From contig JAEWVF010000067.1 in assembly GCA_023459215.1 (NCBI GenBank), positions 1 to 64,000 on the forward strand: a stretch of DNA of 64,000 nt, given 5' to 3'. A program made the translations under genes and the position numbers. The stretch's first letter is position 1, and every line of letters starts with the position of its first letter. This stretch comes from Chloroflexota bacterium (GTDB lineage Bacteria; Chloroflexota; Anaerolineae; Anaerolineales; Villigracilaceae). The notes under the pieces were generated by a model. It ran no database searches, was not told the origin of the DNA, and saw only the letters and a list, made by a program, of their open reading frames with translations. Of this stretch, positions 48,627-56,443 are shown piece after piece.

Positions 48627-49454
48627 ATGCAATTCTCATCGATTTATGAGTGGTTTGTCGGCCTTGGGCCAATCCAACAGGCCCTGATCGCGACCCTGTT
48701 TACCTGGCTGATGACTGCGCTGGGCGCTGGAGCTGTCTTCTCGTTCAAATCAATCAATCGCAAACTGCTGGACAGTATGCTCGGCTTCGCCGCCGGCGTG
48801 ATGATTGCGGCCAGTTTCTGGTCGCTTCTGGCGCCAGCCATTGAGATGGCAGAAGGGTCGGGGGTCCCCAGTTGGGTCCCGGCAGTTGTCGGATTCCTGC
48901 TAGGCGGGGTGTTTCTATGGACAGTCGATAAAATCCTGCCGCACCTGCACATGGGCATGCCAACCAGTGAAGCGGAAGGAATTAAAACATCCTGGCAGCG
49001 CAGCGTTTTGCTGGTTCTGGCGATCACCCTGCACAATATCCCTGAAGGACTGGCGGTGGGGGTTGCTTTTGGCGCGTTAGGCGCTGACCTGCCCTCCGCC
49101 TCGCTGGCGGGAGCGATTGCGCTGGCCATTGGGATTGGCCTGCAAAACTTCCCGGAGGGTGCAGCTGTTTCCATTCCACTGCGCAGGGAAGGCATGTCTC
49201 AACTGAAGAGTTTCTGGTACGGACAAGTCTCCGGAATAGTCGAGCCAATTGCCGGGGTGCTGGGCGCAGCAGCCGTCCTGTTAATGCGCCCGATCCTGCC
49301 GTATGCGCTGGCCTTCGCGGCGGGAGCGATGATCTATGTTGTTGTCGAGGAGTTAATCCCCGAATCGCAAATGAGCAAGGATACCCACTCGTCCACATCT
49401 GGCGCAATGCTCGGGTTTGCCGTAATGATGTTGCTGGATGTCGCCCTGGGATAA
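48627..49454 (+). CDS. ZIP-family metal transporter, second copy
   Basis: A 275-residue ZIP protein with eight helices. LHNIPEGLAVGVAF (about 142-155) and LQNFPEGAAVSIPL (about 174-187) are the metal motifs; the second has Gln in place of the His found in its neighbour, typical of the GufA branch. The start MQFSSIYEWF is preceded by AGAAGGAG; an in-frame TTG eight codons earlier is ignored. Tandem with the ZupT-like gene, it probably widens metal range or affinity. A strong terminator follows. Confidence 0.9.
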   Translation: MQFSSIYEWFVGLGPIQQALIATLFTWLMTALGAGAVFSFKSINRKLLDSMLGFAAGVMIAASFWSLLAPAIEMAEGSGVPSWVPAVVGFLLGGVFLWTVDKILPHLHMGMPTSEAEGIKTSWQRSVLLVLAITLHNIPEGLAVGVAFGALGADLPSASLAGAIALAIGIGLQNFPEGAAVSIPLRREGMSQLKSFWYGQVSGIVEPIAGVLGAAAVLLMRPILPYALAFAAGAMIYVVVEELIPESQMSKDTHSSTSGAMLGFAVMMLLDVALG

Positions 49455-49470
49455 CCGGCCATATCGATGA

Positions 49471-49494
49471 AGCCCCTGTTTCCAGGGGCTTTTT
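49471..49494 (+). terminator. Terminator after the ZIP genes
   Basis: AGCCCCTG (49471-49478) and CAGGGGCT (49483-49490) around TTTC, followed by TTTTGTTG. Confidence 0.9.
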
Positions 49495-49582
49495 GTTGTC
49501 TGTAAACGCTTTCAAACATGCCTGAAAAGCGGTAAAATTGCGACACAATTCAATAAACATCTAATAGTACAAGGAGAAAGCG

Positions 49583-50551
49583 ATGGAATACCGACGTTTA
49601 GGACGCGCTGGCATTAAAGTCAGTGTTTTATCTTTTGGGTCATGGGTCACGTTCAGCAACCAGGTGGATATCGACGCTGCGGTCGAGATGATGACCGCAG
49701 CCTACGATGCCGGCGTGAATTTCTTTGATAACGCCGAAATTTATGCCGGCGGCAAATCGGAACAGGTCATGGGCGCGGCGCTCAAGAAATTGGGCTGGCG
49801 GCGCAGCAGCTACCTGGTTTCAACCAAATTTTTCTGGGGACTGAATGACAAGGTCAACGAGCGCAACACGCTCAACCGCAAACGCCTGCTGGAAGCGATG
49901 GATGCTTCGCTCAAACGCTTCGAGCTGGATTATGTCGACCTGGTCTTTTGCCACCGCCCCGACCCGGAAACCCCCATCGAGGAAACCGCCCACGCCATGC
50001 ACGACATCGTCTCTTCGGGCCGCGCCGTCTACTGGGGTGTTTCCGAGTGGAGCGCCGATGAGATCCGCGCAGCCTGGGATGTTTGCGATAAGTACGGCTG
50101 GCACAAACCGACCATGGAACAGCCGCAGTACAACCTGTTCTGGCGCAAACGCGTTGAGGATGAGTACAAACGCCTGTATGAAGATATTGGCCTGGGAACG
50201 ACCACCTGGAGTCCGCTGGCCTCCGGCCTGTTGACCGGCAAATACAACAACGGCATCCCCGCCGATTCACGCGGCGCGCTGCCCGGCTACGAATGGCTCA
50301 AAAAAGCCCTGACCGATGAAACTCGCATCGAAAAGGTGCGCAAACTGCAGGAAGTTGCCGACGGCCTGGGCTGCTCGCTGGCCCAACTGGCGATTGCCTG
50401 GTGCGCCAAGAATCCCAATGTCAGCACCGTGATCACCGGGGCCAGCAAAACCGCCCAGGTGCATGAAAATATGAAGGCGCTCGAAGTGCTGCCCAAGCTG
50501 ACCTCCGAAGTAATGACCCAGATTGATGAACTCGTCGGCAAGGATGCGTAA
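49583..50551 (+). CDS. Aldo/keto reductase, KCNAB/YghZ-like
   Basis: A 322-residue TIM-barrel oxidoreductase. AYDAGVNFFDNAEIYAGGKSE (about 41-61) carries the catalytic Asp and Tyr, LVSTKFFW the Lys and VFCHRPDPETP the His; the C-terminal GASKTAQVHENMKALEV binds NADPH. The sequence is nearest the potassium-channel beta-subunit-like group, which reduces aldehydes such as methylglyoxal. It is a monocistronic gene with AAGGAG before the ATG. Confidence 0.9.
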   Translation: MEYRRLGRAGIKVSVLSFGSWVTFSNQVDIDAAVEMMTAAYDAGVNFFDNAEIYAGGKSEQVMGAALKKLGWRRSSYLVSTKFFWGLNDKVNERNTLNRKRLLEAMDASLKRFELDYVDLVFCHRPDPETPIEETAHAMHDIVSSGRAVYWGVSEWSADEIRAAWDVCDKYGWHKPTMEQPQYNLFWRKRVEDEYKRLYEDIGLGTTTWSPLASGLLTGKYNNGIPADSRGALPGYEWLKKALTDETRIEKVRKLQEVADGLGCSLAQLAIAWCAKNPNVSTVITGASKTAQVHENMKALEVLPKLTSEVMTQIDELVGKDA

Positions 50552-50568
50552 AAATTCCCTAAATCATC

Positions 50569-50597
50569 CTGACAAAAAGCACAATTGCCGCTATAAT
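50569..50597 (+). promoter_or_regulatory. Promoter of the aspartokinase operon
   Basis: CTGACA (50569-50574), 17-base spacer, TATAAT (50592-50597). Transcription would start near 50604, 23 bases before the leader-peptide ATG. Confidence 0.75.
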
Positions 50598-50626
50598 CGC
50601 GCTCAATTAAGAAGGTAATCTAGACA

Positions 50627-50713
50627 ATGTTCTCAATGTCCATGCGCACTACCACTATGATGACCATGACTCTGCATCAAGAGCCATTGCTTCGTGCTGG
50701 TGGTAGGGACTGA
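50627..50713 (+). CDS. Thr/Met-rich leader peptide of the aspartokinase operon
   Basis: A 28-codon frame with AGAAGG 14 bases upstream. Residues 1-15 hold six Met and five Thr, including the block TTTMMTMT at 8-15; both amino acids are end products of the aspartate pathway. The stop TGA is 23 bases before the terminator stem. The composition and the overlapping RNA folds match ribosome-mediated attenuation like E. coli thrL, though a Met-plus-Thr leader is unusual. The peptide itself probably has no function. Confidence 0.8.
   Translation: MFSMSMRTTTMMTMTLHQEPLLRAGGRD
50649..50706 (+). promoter_or_regulatory. Attenuator pause hairpin and antiterminator strand
   Basis: CTACCACT (50649-50656), inside the Thr codons, pairs with GGTGGTAG (50699-50706). 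The neighbouring TTGCTTCGTG (50687-50696) can instead pair over ten bases (two G-U) with CGCGGAGCAA (50737-50746), the 5' arm of the terminator. A ribosome stalled at the Thr/Met codons would block the first stem and favour the second, allowing read-through. Confidence 0.7.
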
Positions 50714-50732
50714 CGAACCGTATCATGCAAAG

Positions 50733-50762
50733 AAAACGCGGAGCAACAGCTCCGCGTTTTTT
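50733..50762 (+). terminator. Attenuator terminator before aspartokinase
   Basis: CGCGGAGC (50737-50744) and GCTCCGCG (50749-50756) around AACA, followed by TTTTTT; AAAA on the 5' side extends the stem. It lies 28 bases before the aspartokinase ATG. Confidence 0.9.
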
Positions 50763-50790
50763 GTTACCCCAAACCCGAGGAGAAATCATC

Positions 50791-52188
50791 ATGCAGAACA
50801 CCCTGGTACTCAAATTCGGCGGCACATCGGTTGGCAACGCCAAAGCCATCCGCCAGATTATCCAGATAGCCCAAAAAGTCAAAGCCGAATGGCACAATAT
50901 CGCCATCGTTGTCTCGGCCATGAGCGGCGTAACCGATGCCCTGCTCAACGGGGCAGCAGCCGCCGTGGCTGGCGATGAGCATATCGCCGAGAAAACCGCC
51001 GCCGAACTGCTCAGAAAACATTTCGAAACGCTCGATGAACTCGCCCCGGACGCCGCCGATGTGCGCGATTTCATCGAAAGCAGCCTGAACGAGTTTGTCA
51101 CCCTGGCGCACGCCATCCGCGTCCTGGGCGAGGCTTCGCCGCGCGCGCTGGATGCGATCGCCTCGCTCGGGGAGCGGATGAGCGCCCCGCTCGTTTCGGC
51201 TGCCCTGCGGAATGCCGGCATCCGCTCGGAAAGCGTCGACGCGCGCGAGGTGGTGCGCACCGACAGCGTTTTCCAGGCGGCGGTGCCGGATTTCGACGCC
51301 ACCACCCGCAACGCCCAGCGCATCATCTGGCCTTTGTTCCAGGCCGGAAGCGTCCCCGTAATCACCGGTTTTATCGGCGCGGACGAACGCGGAGCGGTCA
51401 CCACCCTTGGGCGCGGCGGCAGCGACTTTTCCGGGGCCATCTTTGGCGTTGTACTCGAAGCGGACGAGGTCTGGATTTACACCGACGTGACCGGCGTGAT
51501 GACCACCGACCCGCGTATCGATCCGCGCGCCCGCACCATCCCCGAACTGTCCTTCCGCGAAATCTCGGAACTGGCCTTTTATGGGGCAAAGGTTTTACAT
51601 CCCAAATCGATCCGCCCGGTGGTCGAAAAGGGGATTACGCTGTGGGTCAAAAACACGTTCGCGCCCGAAGAAGCCGGAACGCGCATCGTCGCCGATGGCC
51701 AGGCGCAGTTGGGCGACCTGCGGGCAGTGACCGCCTTCAAAGGCCAGAGCATCATCACGGTTGAGGGACGCGGCATGATCGGCATCCCCGGCATCGCGGC
51801 GCGCACCTTTGGGGCCGTGGCGCGCGAAAATACCAGCATCGTTATGATTTCACAGGCATCCTCCGAACAGAGCATCTGTTTTGTTGTCCCGAACAATACC
51901 GCCGGGTCGGTGGTCAAGGCCCTCGAAACCGAATTCCGCCTGGAACTGAACCGGCGCGACATCGACAGCATCCAGAAATCGGGCGAAACGGCCATCATCA
52001 CCATCGTCGGGGCCGGGATGCGCGCCACGCCAGGGCTGGCGGGCAAAATCTTCACCGCCACTGGCCAGGCCGGGGTAAACGTCATCGCCATCGCCCAGGG
52101 ATCGTCCGAATGCAGCATCAGCCTGGTGGTCGATTCGGCAGATGCGCAGAGGGCTGTCCTGGCGGTACATGAGTTGATTGTGGGTTAA
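50791..52188 (+). CDS. lysC: Aspartate kinase
   Basis: A 465-residue kinase catalysing the first step of lysine, threonine and methionine synthesis. KFGGTSVGN (8-16) binds ATP/aspartate, TLGRGGSDFSGAIFG (about 207-221) and YTDVTGVMTTDPRI (about 232-245) are kinase motifs; two ACT domains follow (about 320-465) with ITVEGRGMIGIPGIAARTF and ITIVGAGMRATPGLAGKIF. The ACT wording resembles the ThrA/LysC class, sensitive to Thr or Lys. The start follows GAGGAG; a longer frame begins inside the attenuator. Asd follows after a palindromic repeat. Confidence 0.94.
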   Translation: MQNTLVLKFGGTSVGNAKAIRQIIQIAQKVKAEWHNIAIVVSAMSGVTDALLNGAAAAVAGDEHIAEKTAAELLRKHFETLDELAPDAADVRDFIESSLNEFVTLAHAIRVLGEASPRALDAIASLGERMSAPLVSAALRNAGIRSESVDAREVVRTDSVFQAAVPDFDATTRNAQRIIWPLFQAGSVPVITGFIGADERGAVTTLGRGGSDFSGAIFGVVLEADEVWIYTDVTGVMTTDPRIDPRARTIPELSFREISELAFYGAKVLHPKSIRPVVEKGITLWVKNTFAPEEAGTRIVADGQAQLGDLRAVTAFKGQSIITVEGRGMIGIPGIAARTFGAVARENTSIVMISQASSEQSICFVVPNNTAGSVVKALETEFRLELNRRDIDSIQKSGETAIITIVGAGMRATPGLAGKIFTATGQAGVNVIAIAQGSSECSISLVVDSADAQRAVLAVHELIVG

Positions 52189-52195
52189 ACCGATG

Positions 52196-52288
52196 ACTGT
52201 CATTTCGAACCGCGTAGCGGTGAGAAATCTTTCCTATCGCACACAAGATTTCTCAGTCGCCGCTACGCGGCTCCTTCGAAATGACAGT
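52196..52288. repeat. Large inverted repeat between lysC and asd
   Basis: ACTGTCATTTCGAA (52196-52209) is complementary to TTCGAAATGACAGT (52275-52288); inner arms GCGTAGCGG/CCGCTACGC and GAGAAATCTT/AAGATTTCTC also pair. A 93-base near-perfect palindrome, probably a MITE-like or REP element. It lies within the operon and may set the relative level of the two messages. Confidence 0.9.
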
Positions 52289-52313
52289 CTTACAACAAAA
52301 AGGAGCCATCATC

Positions 52314-53366
52314 ATGTCATCAAAAATCAAAGTCGCCATTCTCGGCGCAACCGGTGCCGTTGGGCAGCGGTTTGTGCAATTGCTGGAAAACCACCCCTGG
52401 TTCGAAGTCGCCGCCCTGACCGGCTCGGATCGCTCGGTCGGTCAGACCTACGGTGAGGCCTGCCGCTGGGTGCTGCCTGGCCTTATCCCAGAATACGCGC
52501 GCGGGATGATCGTCGTCCCCTCCGCGCCCGGTTTCGACGCCAAGCTGGCCTTCTCGGCCCTGCCCAGCGACCAGGCCAAAGAGATCGAACCCGCCCTGGC
52601 CCACGCCGGCTACGCCATCTGCTCAAACGCCTCCAGCCATCGCATGTGGGAGGATGTGCCGTTGCTCATCCCTGAAGTCAACCCCGAGCACACCGGGCTG
52701 ATCGAAATCCAGCGGGCGAATCGCGGCTGGGGCGGGCTGATTGTCACCAACCCGAACTGCACCAGCACCGGCCTGACCATCGCCTTCCGCGCCCTGCACG
52801 ATGCCTTCGGCATCCGGCGCGCCTTCATCGTCTCGATGCAAGCTCTTTCGGGCGCGGGCTACCCCGGCGTGGCCTCGCTCGACATCCTCGACAACGTCAT
52901 CCCCTACATCGGCGGCGAGGAGGAAAAGGTCGAAGAAGAACCGCGCAAAATGCTCGGCCAGTTCAACGGAGCGGGCATCGATTTCGCCCCCTTCCGGCTC
53001 TCCGCGCACACCAACCGCGTAGCGGTCAGCGATGGGCATCTGGTGGTCACTTCAGTGGAATTTGACCGGGATGTTTCCACGCAACAGGCCGCCGAGGCGC
53101 TGACGGGATTTTCCGCTCCGCCCATCGTAGCCGGACTGCCCTCCGCGCCCAAACCGGTTATCGTGCTGCGGACGGAGGCCGACCGGCCCCAGCCGCGCCG
53201 CGACCGCGATGAGGGCGGCGGCATGGCCAGCATCGTCGGACGCCTGCGCCCCGACCCGCTCTTTCACATCAAGTTCGTCAACCTGTCGCACAACACCATC
53301 CGCGGCGCGGCCGGCGGGGCGATCCTGAACGGCGAATTATTGGTGGCGCAGGGATTTGTTGGATAA
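52314..53366 (+). CDS. asd: Aspartate-semialdehyde dehydrogenase, archaeal/fungal type
   Basis: A 350-residue dehydrogenase that reduces aspartyl phosphate. LGATGAVGQRFVQLL (10-24) binds NADP, TNPNCTSTGL (145-154) holds the catalytic Cys149, MQALSGAGYPG is the loop after it, and the late His is in SAHTNRVAV. The wording is that of the archaeal/fungal class, 40-60 residues different in layout from E. coli Asd. AAAAAGGAGCC precedes the ATG at 52314; an earlier in-frame start lies in the palindromic repeat. Confidence 0.93.
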   Translation: MSSKIKVAILGATGAVGQRFVQLLENHPWFEVAALTGSDRSVGQTYGEACRWVLPGLIPEYARGMIVVPSAPGFDAKLAFSALPSDQAKEIEPALAHAGYAICSNASSHRMWEDVPLLIPEVNPEHTGLIEIQRANRGWGGLIVTNPNCTSTGLTIAFRALHDAFGIRRAFIVSMQALSGAGYPGVASLDILDNVIPYIGGEEEKVEEEPRKMLGQFNGAGIDFAPFRLSAHTNRVAVSDGHLVVTSVEFDRDVSTQQAAEALTGFSAPPIVAGLPSAPKPVIVLRTEADRPQPRRDRDEGGGMASIVGRLRPDPLFHIKFVNLSHNTIRGAAGGAILNGELLVAQGFVG

Positions 53367-53369
53367 GAA

Positions 53370-53535
53370 AAGACCTGACAGGTCTCCACAAAACCATGGC
53401 GCAAAAGAACCCATGCCCGCGCAAGGGACACGGAGGCCAGGCGCACGATGAGACCTGTCAGGTCTGCCTGTCAAAGTATTTCCAAAAGCATCGGCGCAAT
53501 AGCAGGGCAGCCAGTGAAGCCTGTCAGGTTTTCGA
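53370..53535. repeat. ACCTGNCAGGT repeat cluster
   Basis: AGACCTGACAGGTCT (53370-53384) and AGACCTGTCAGGTCT (53450-53464) are perfect palindromes with a single central base, and GCCTGTCAGGTTTT follows near 53520. Short open frames across it (Glu-Thr/Ala-Cys-Gln-Val repeats) are by-products. Confidence 0.85.
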
Positions 53536-53548
53536 TTTTTTGGAAAAC

Positions 53549-54532
53549 TCAGCTATGCCCCACAATCCGATGAGGTGTATATAACTCTTCCAGATAAACG
53601 ACATCTTCCTCGCTCATCTTGAGCGTTAGCGCGCCAACGGCATCCTCCAGGTGCGAGGTTTTGGTCGCGCCGACAATCGGCGCTGTGACCGTTTCCTTTT
53701 GCAGCAGCCAGGCCAGGGCAACATGCGCGCGCGGGACTGCATATTTCTGCGCAAGCGCCGCGACCCGCTCCACCACTGGGCGGTCATTTTCCGCAGCAGC
53801 ATCATATTTCATCTTTTGGATCTGATCGGTCTCGGAACGCAGTGTGCTTTGCACAGACCAATCACGAGTCAACCTGCCGGAGGCCAGCGGGCTGTACGGG
53901 ATCACGCCAACGCCCTGGTCACGGCAAAGCGGCAGCATTTCACGTTCTTCCTCGCGATAAAGCAAATTCAGATGGTTTTGCATAGAGACAAAGCGCGCCC
54001 AGCCGTTTTTCTCGGAAACATGCAGCGCTTTCTGGAATTGCCAGGCCCACATGGCCGATGCGCCGATATAACGGGCTTTGCCAGCCCGGACGACATCGTT
54101 CAGGGCTTCGAGCGTCTCCTCGATGGGGGTTTCATAGTCCCAGCGGTGGATTTGGTACAGGTCGACATAATCCGTCCCCAACCGCCGCAGGCTGTTGTCT
54201 ATTTCATTCAAGATTGCCACCCGCGACAAGCCACCGCCATTTGGCCCCTCGCGCATTTTGCCATGCACCTTGGTTGCAAGGATGACTTCATCGCGCCGGG
54301 CAAAATCTTTCAGGGCGCGCCCCAAAATCTCCTCACTAGCCCCAAGCGAATAAACATTCGCCGTATCGAAGAAGTTTATCCCCATTTCCAGGGCCTTTTG
54401 GATCACTGGGCGACTGTTTTCTTCATCCAGCACCCACTTATGAATCCAGCGCCCCGCATCGCCAAAACCCATGCAGCCCAGGCAAATGCGTGAGACTTTC
54501 AGACCGGTATTCCCTAAACGCTTGTATTCCAT
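53549..54532 (-). CDS. Aldo/keto reductase
   Basis: A 327-residue TIM-barrel reductase different from the one at 49583. MGINFFDTANVYSLGASEE (about 50-68) gives the Asp and Tyr, ILATKVHGK the Lys and LYQIHRWDYETP the His (about 126-137); the cofactor-binding GATKTSHLEDAVGAL lies near the end. The group includes YccK/auxin-induced-type enzymes acting on small carbonyls. AAGGAG precedes the start. The stop lies close to the ACCTGNCAGGT repeats. Confidence 0.9.
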   Translation of the reverse strand: MEYKRLGNTGLKVSRICLGCMGFGDAGRWIHKWVLDEENSRPVIQKALEMGINFFDTANVYSLGASEEILGRALKDFARRDEVILATKVHGKMREGPNGGGLSRVAILNEIDNSLRRLGTDYVDLYQIHRWDYETPIEETLEALNDVVRAGKARYIGASAMWAWQFQKALHVSEKNGWARFVSMQNHLNLLYREEEREMLPLCRDQGVGVIPYSPLASGRLTRDWSVQSTLRSETDQIQKMKYDAAAENDRPVVERVAALAQKYAVPRAHVALAWLLQKETVTAPIVGATKTSHLEDAVGALTLKMSEEDVVYLEELYTPHRIVGHS

Positions 54533-54732
54533 AATTTACTCCTTTGCCTTTGCATTTTCACTTGAGTAAAATCAGTGTACCACCTGGAGGCAATGCCAAG
54601 TCAAGGGGTTTGTGAAAATGATTTCGCGGAAAGGCTGCAACGCTTCTGCAACGAAAAACGGGAACTCCCCAGCGGGAACAAACATCTAGGGCATGTTCAA
54701 CAACGTTCTCTTTTTTACCTGGAGGTTTCCCC

Positions 54733-55482
54733 ATGAAAAGCAAATCCTTTATCCAACTGTTTGTGCTGGCCACCCTGTTGCTCAGCGCCTTCGCCCCGAT
54801 GAGTGCAGCCTTCGCCGCTTCGGCCTGCGGAGCCGGTTACACCGTCGTCAAAGGCGATACGCTCGGCAAAATCGCCGCCCGCTGCGATACAACCGTCTCG
54901 GCCCTGCGGCGCGCCAACCCCGAAATCGGCAACGGCAACCTGATCTATCCCGGCCAATACCTGTATCTGCCCGGCGCATTGATCAAAGGTAACAACGGCT
55001 ACGATACCTACATCATCGCCCGCGGCGATACCCTGCGCAGCCTGGCCAATCGCTTCAACACCAGCGTCGAGGCGCTGATGGGCCTGAACCCGGACATCAC
55101 GGACGCCAACAAGATTTATGAAGGCCAGCGCCTGGTCGTGCCCGGCTCCGGCGGCGGCAATCCGCCCGCCAACCCCGTTCCGACCGGTAAGTCGTACATC
55201 GTTCAGCAAGGCGATACGCTCAAGAAAATCGCCACCTGGACCGGCACCACGGTCGAGGCCATCCTGGCGGTCAACCCGCAAATCAGCAACGCCAACCTGA
55301 TCTATGTTGGCCAGGTCATCAGCCTGCCGGATGCTGTCACGACCTACACCGTGCAAAGAGGCGATACGCTCAAGAAAATCGCCGTCCGCTTCGGAACCAG
55401 CCTTGAAAGCGTGCTGGCCCTCAACCCCGGCATCAGCAACCCCGACAAAATCTATGTTGGACAGGTTGTGCGGGTGTACTAA
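54733..55482 (+). CDS. Secreted protein with four LysM domains
   Basis: A 249-residue protein: signal peptide 1-31 (QLFVLATLLLSAFAP then AAFA), and four LysM domains of about 44 residues each at about 34-80, 92-137, 152-198 and 201-249, each with the pattern Y-x-V-x-x-GDTL and N-P-x-I. LysM binds GlcNAc in peptidoglycan, so the protein should coat the wall or surface glycan. No catalytic domain is attached. GGCGATACGCTCAAGAAAAT is identical in the third and fourth repeats, showing recent duplication. TGGAGG precedes the ATG. Confidence 0.92.
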   Translation: MKSKSFIQLFVLATLLLSAFAPMSAAFAASACGAGYTVVKGDTLGKIAARCDTTVSALRRANPEIGNGNLIYPGQYLYLPGALIKGNNGYDTYIIARGDTLRSLANRFNTSVEALMGLNPDITDANKIYEGQRLVVPGSGGGNPPANPVPTGKSYIVQQGDTLKKIATWTGTTVEAILAVNPQISNANLIYVGQVISLPDAVTTYTVQRGDTLKKIAVRFGTSLESVLALNPGISNPDKIYVGQVVRVY

Positions 55483-55522
55483 AACCAGTAGTCATTCCCC
55501 CGAACAGACCAGGCGCTAAAAA

Positions 55523-55606
55523 CTTCACCACGACGGGACAACGGCACACAACGGAAAGCAAAAAGCGATTTCCCATCGTGCTCCGTCGTTACCGTTGTGG
55601 TGAAGA
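55523..55606. repeat. Palindromic repeat overlapping a gene end
   Basis: CTTCACCAC (55523-55531) pairs with GTGGTGAAG (55598-55606). The second arm lies inside the minus-strand gene 55589-56398 and supplies its last residues and stop codon. Related to 20323-20380. Confidence 0.75.
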
Positions 55607-56398
55607 GAATAGGTCGAGCTTCCCGGCCACTGACTTCCAGACCTGCTCGATCAGCAAGCCCGAGCGCCAAAAGGCAACCGCCGCCATGCCATGCGCGAAG
55701 ACCGCGAAGGCAGGCGGCGTTTCGCTGGTGTAATAGATCCAACACTCGCGGGTGGTGCCCCACAGTTCGAGGAAATAGCCGAGCGCCGAACCGGCCACGA
55801 ACACAAGAATCGTCATCCGCTTGGAAGGCGGCGTCAGAATCAGCAACGCCGATAAAACCAGCGCGGCCCAGGTGTAGGGCTTGTCAAAGGTGGGGGCCAC
55901 GAAAACCAGCATCAGGGCGTAAAATGCGCCCATCAGCGGCCAGTACAAAACCCGGAACAAGGTATCGCCCCATTTGGCGGTCGCCCAGTCCAGGCTGCGT
56001 GTGATTCGGTCGATGCTCAGGCTGGCAATCGGCCAGGCGGGGATAATCCACAAAGGCGGGCGCTCGGCGGTGTAATAGTGCCACAGGTTGGTCTGCGTGC
56101 CCCAGCTTTCAATCACCAATCCGCCGCACAAACCGACAAAAACAATCAAGGCATCGACGCGCAGGTTGGCGCGGGCAACGATGGTCAGCGACATGAAGGC
56201 AAAGATGCCCAACAGCAGCCAATCGACCAGAATGTACCAGGGATAGCCCGCCTCATGGTAGATGCGGATGTAGCCCAGGTATTCCTCAGCCAGCGGCCAC
56301 CAGATGTAAACAATCAGGAAACAGGTCAGGAAGAATGCGCTTAAAAGCGCGGTGCTGTGACGATTGAAAGCGAAGAGTTGCTTGAGGCGTTTGAACAT
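55589..56398 (-). CDS. Membrane protein with internal duplication, unknown function
   Basis: A 269-residue protein with about eight hydrophobic segments in two similar halves. ESWGTQTNLWHYYTAERPP (97-115) and ELWGTTRECWIYYTSETPP (211-229) are matched E-x-WGT-x4-W-x-YYT-x-E-x-PP motifs, each just after a helix. The repeated Glu, Trp and Tyr suggest a two-fold symmetric active or binding site. I recognise no family. The C-terminal five or so residues come from the repeat at 55523-55606. The ATG at 56398 is chosen over a TTG 11 codons upstream. Confidence 0.65.
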   Translation of the reverse strand: MFKRLKQLFAFNRHSTALLSAFFLTCFLIVYIWWPLAEEYLGYIRIYHEAGYPWYILVDWLLLGIFAFMSLTIVARANLRVDALIVFVGLCGGLVIESWGTQTNLWHYYTAERPPLWIIPAWPIASLSIDRITRSLDWATAKWGDTLFRVLYWPLMGAFYALMLVFVAPTFDKPYTWAALVLSALLILTPPSKRMTILVFVAGSALGYFLELWGTTRECWIYYTSETPPAFAVFAHGMAAVAFWRSGLLIEQVWKSVAGKLDLFSSPQR

Positions 56399-56443
56399 GC
56401 GCGGGTCCCAGGGGTTATTTTTGAGGCCCAATCATATCATCGC

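Noticed and set aside
53396..53584. Small open frame with Cys-Gln-Val repeats
   Set aside because: Its regularity comes from the ACCTGNCAGGT palindromes; no ribosome-binding site and no independent support.
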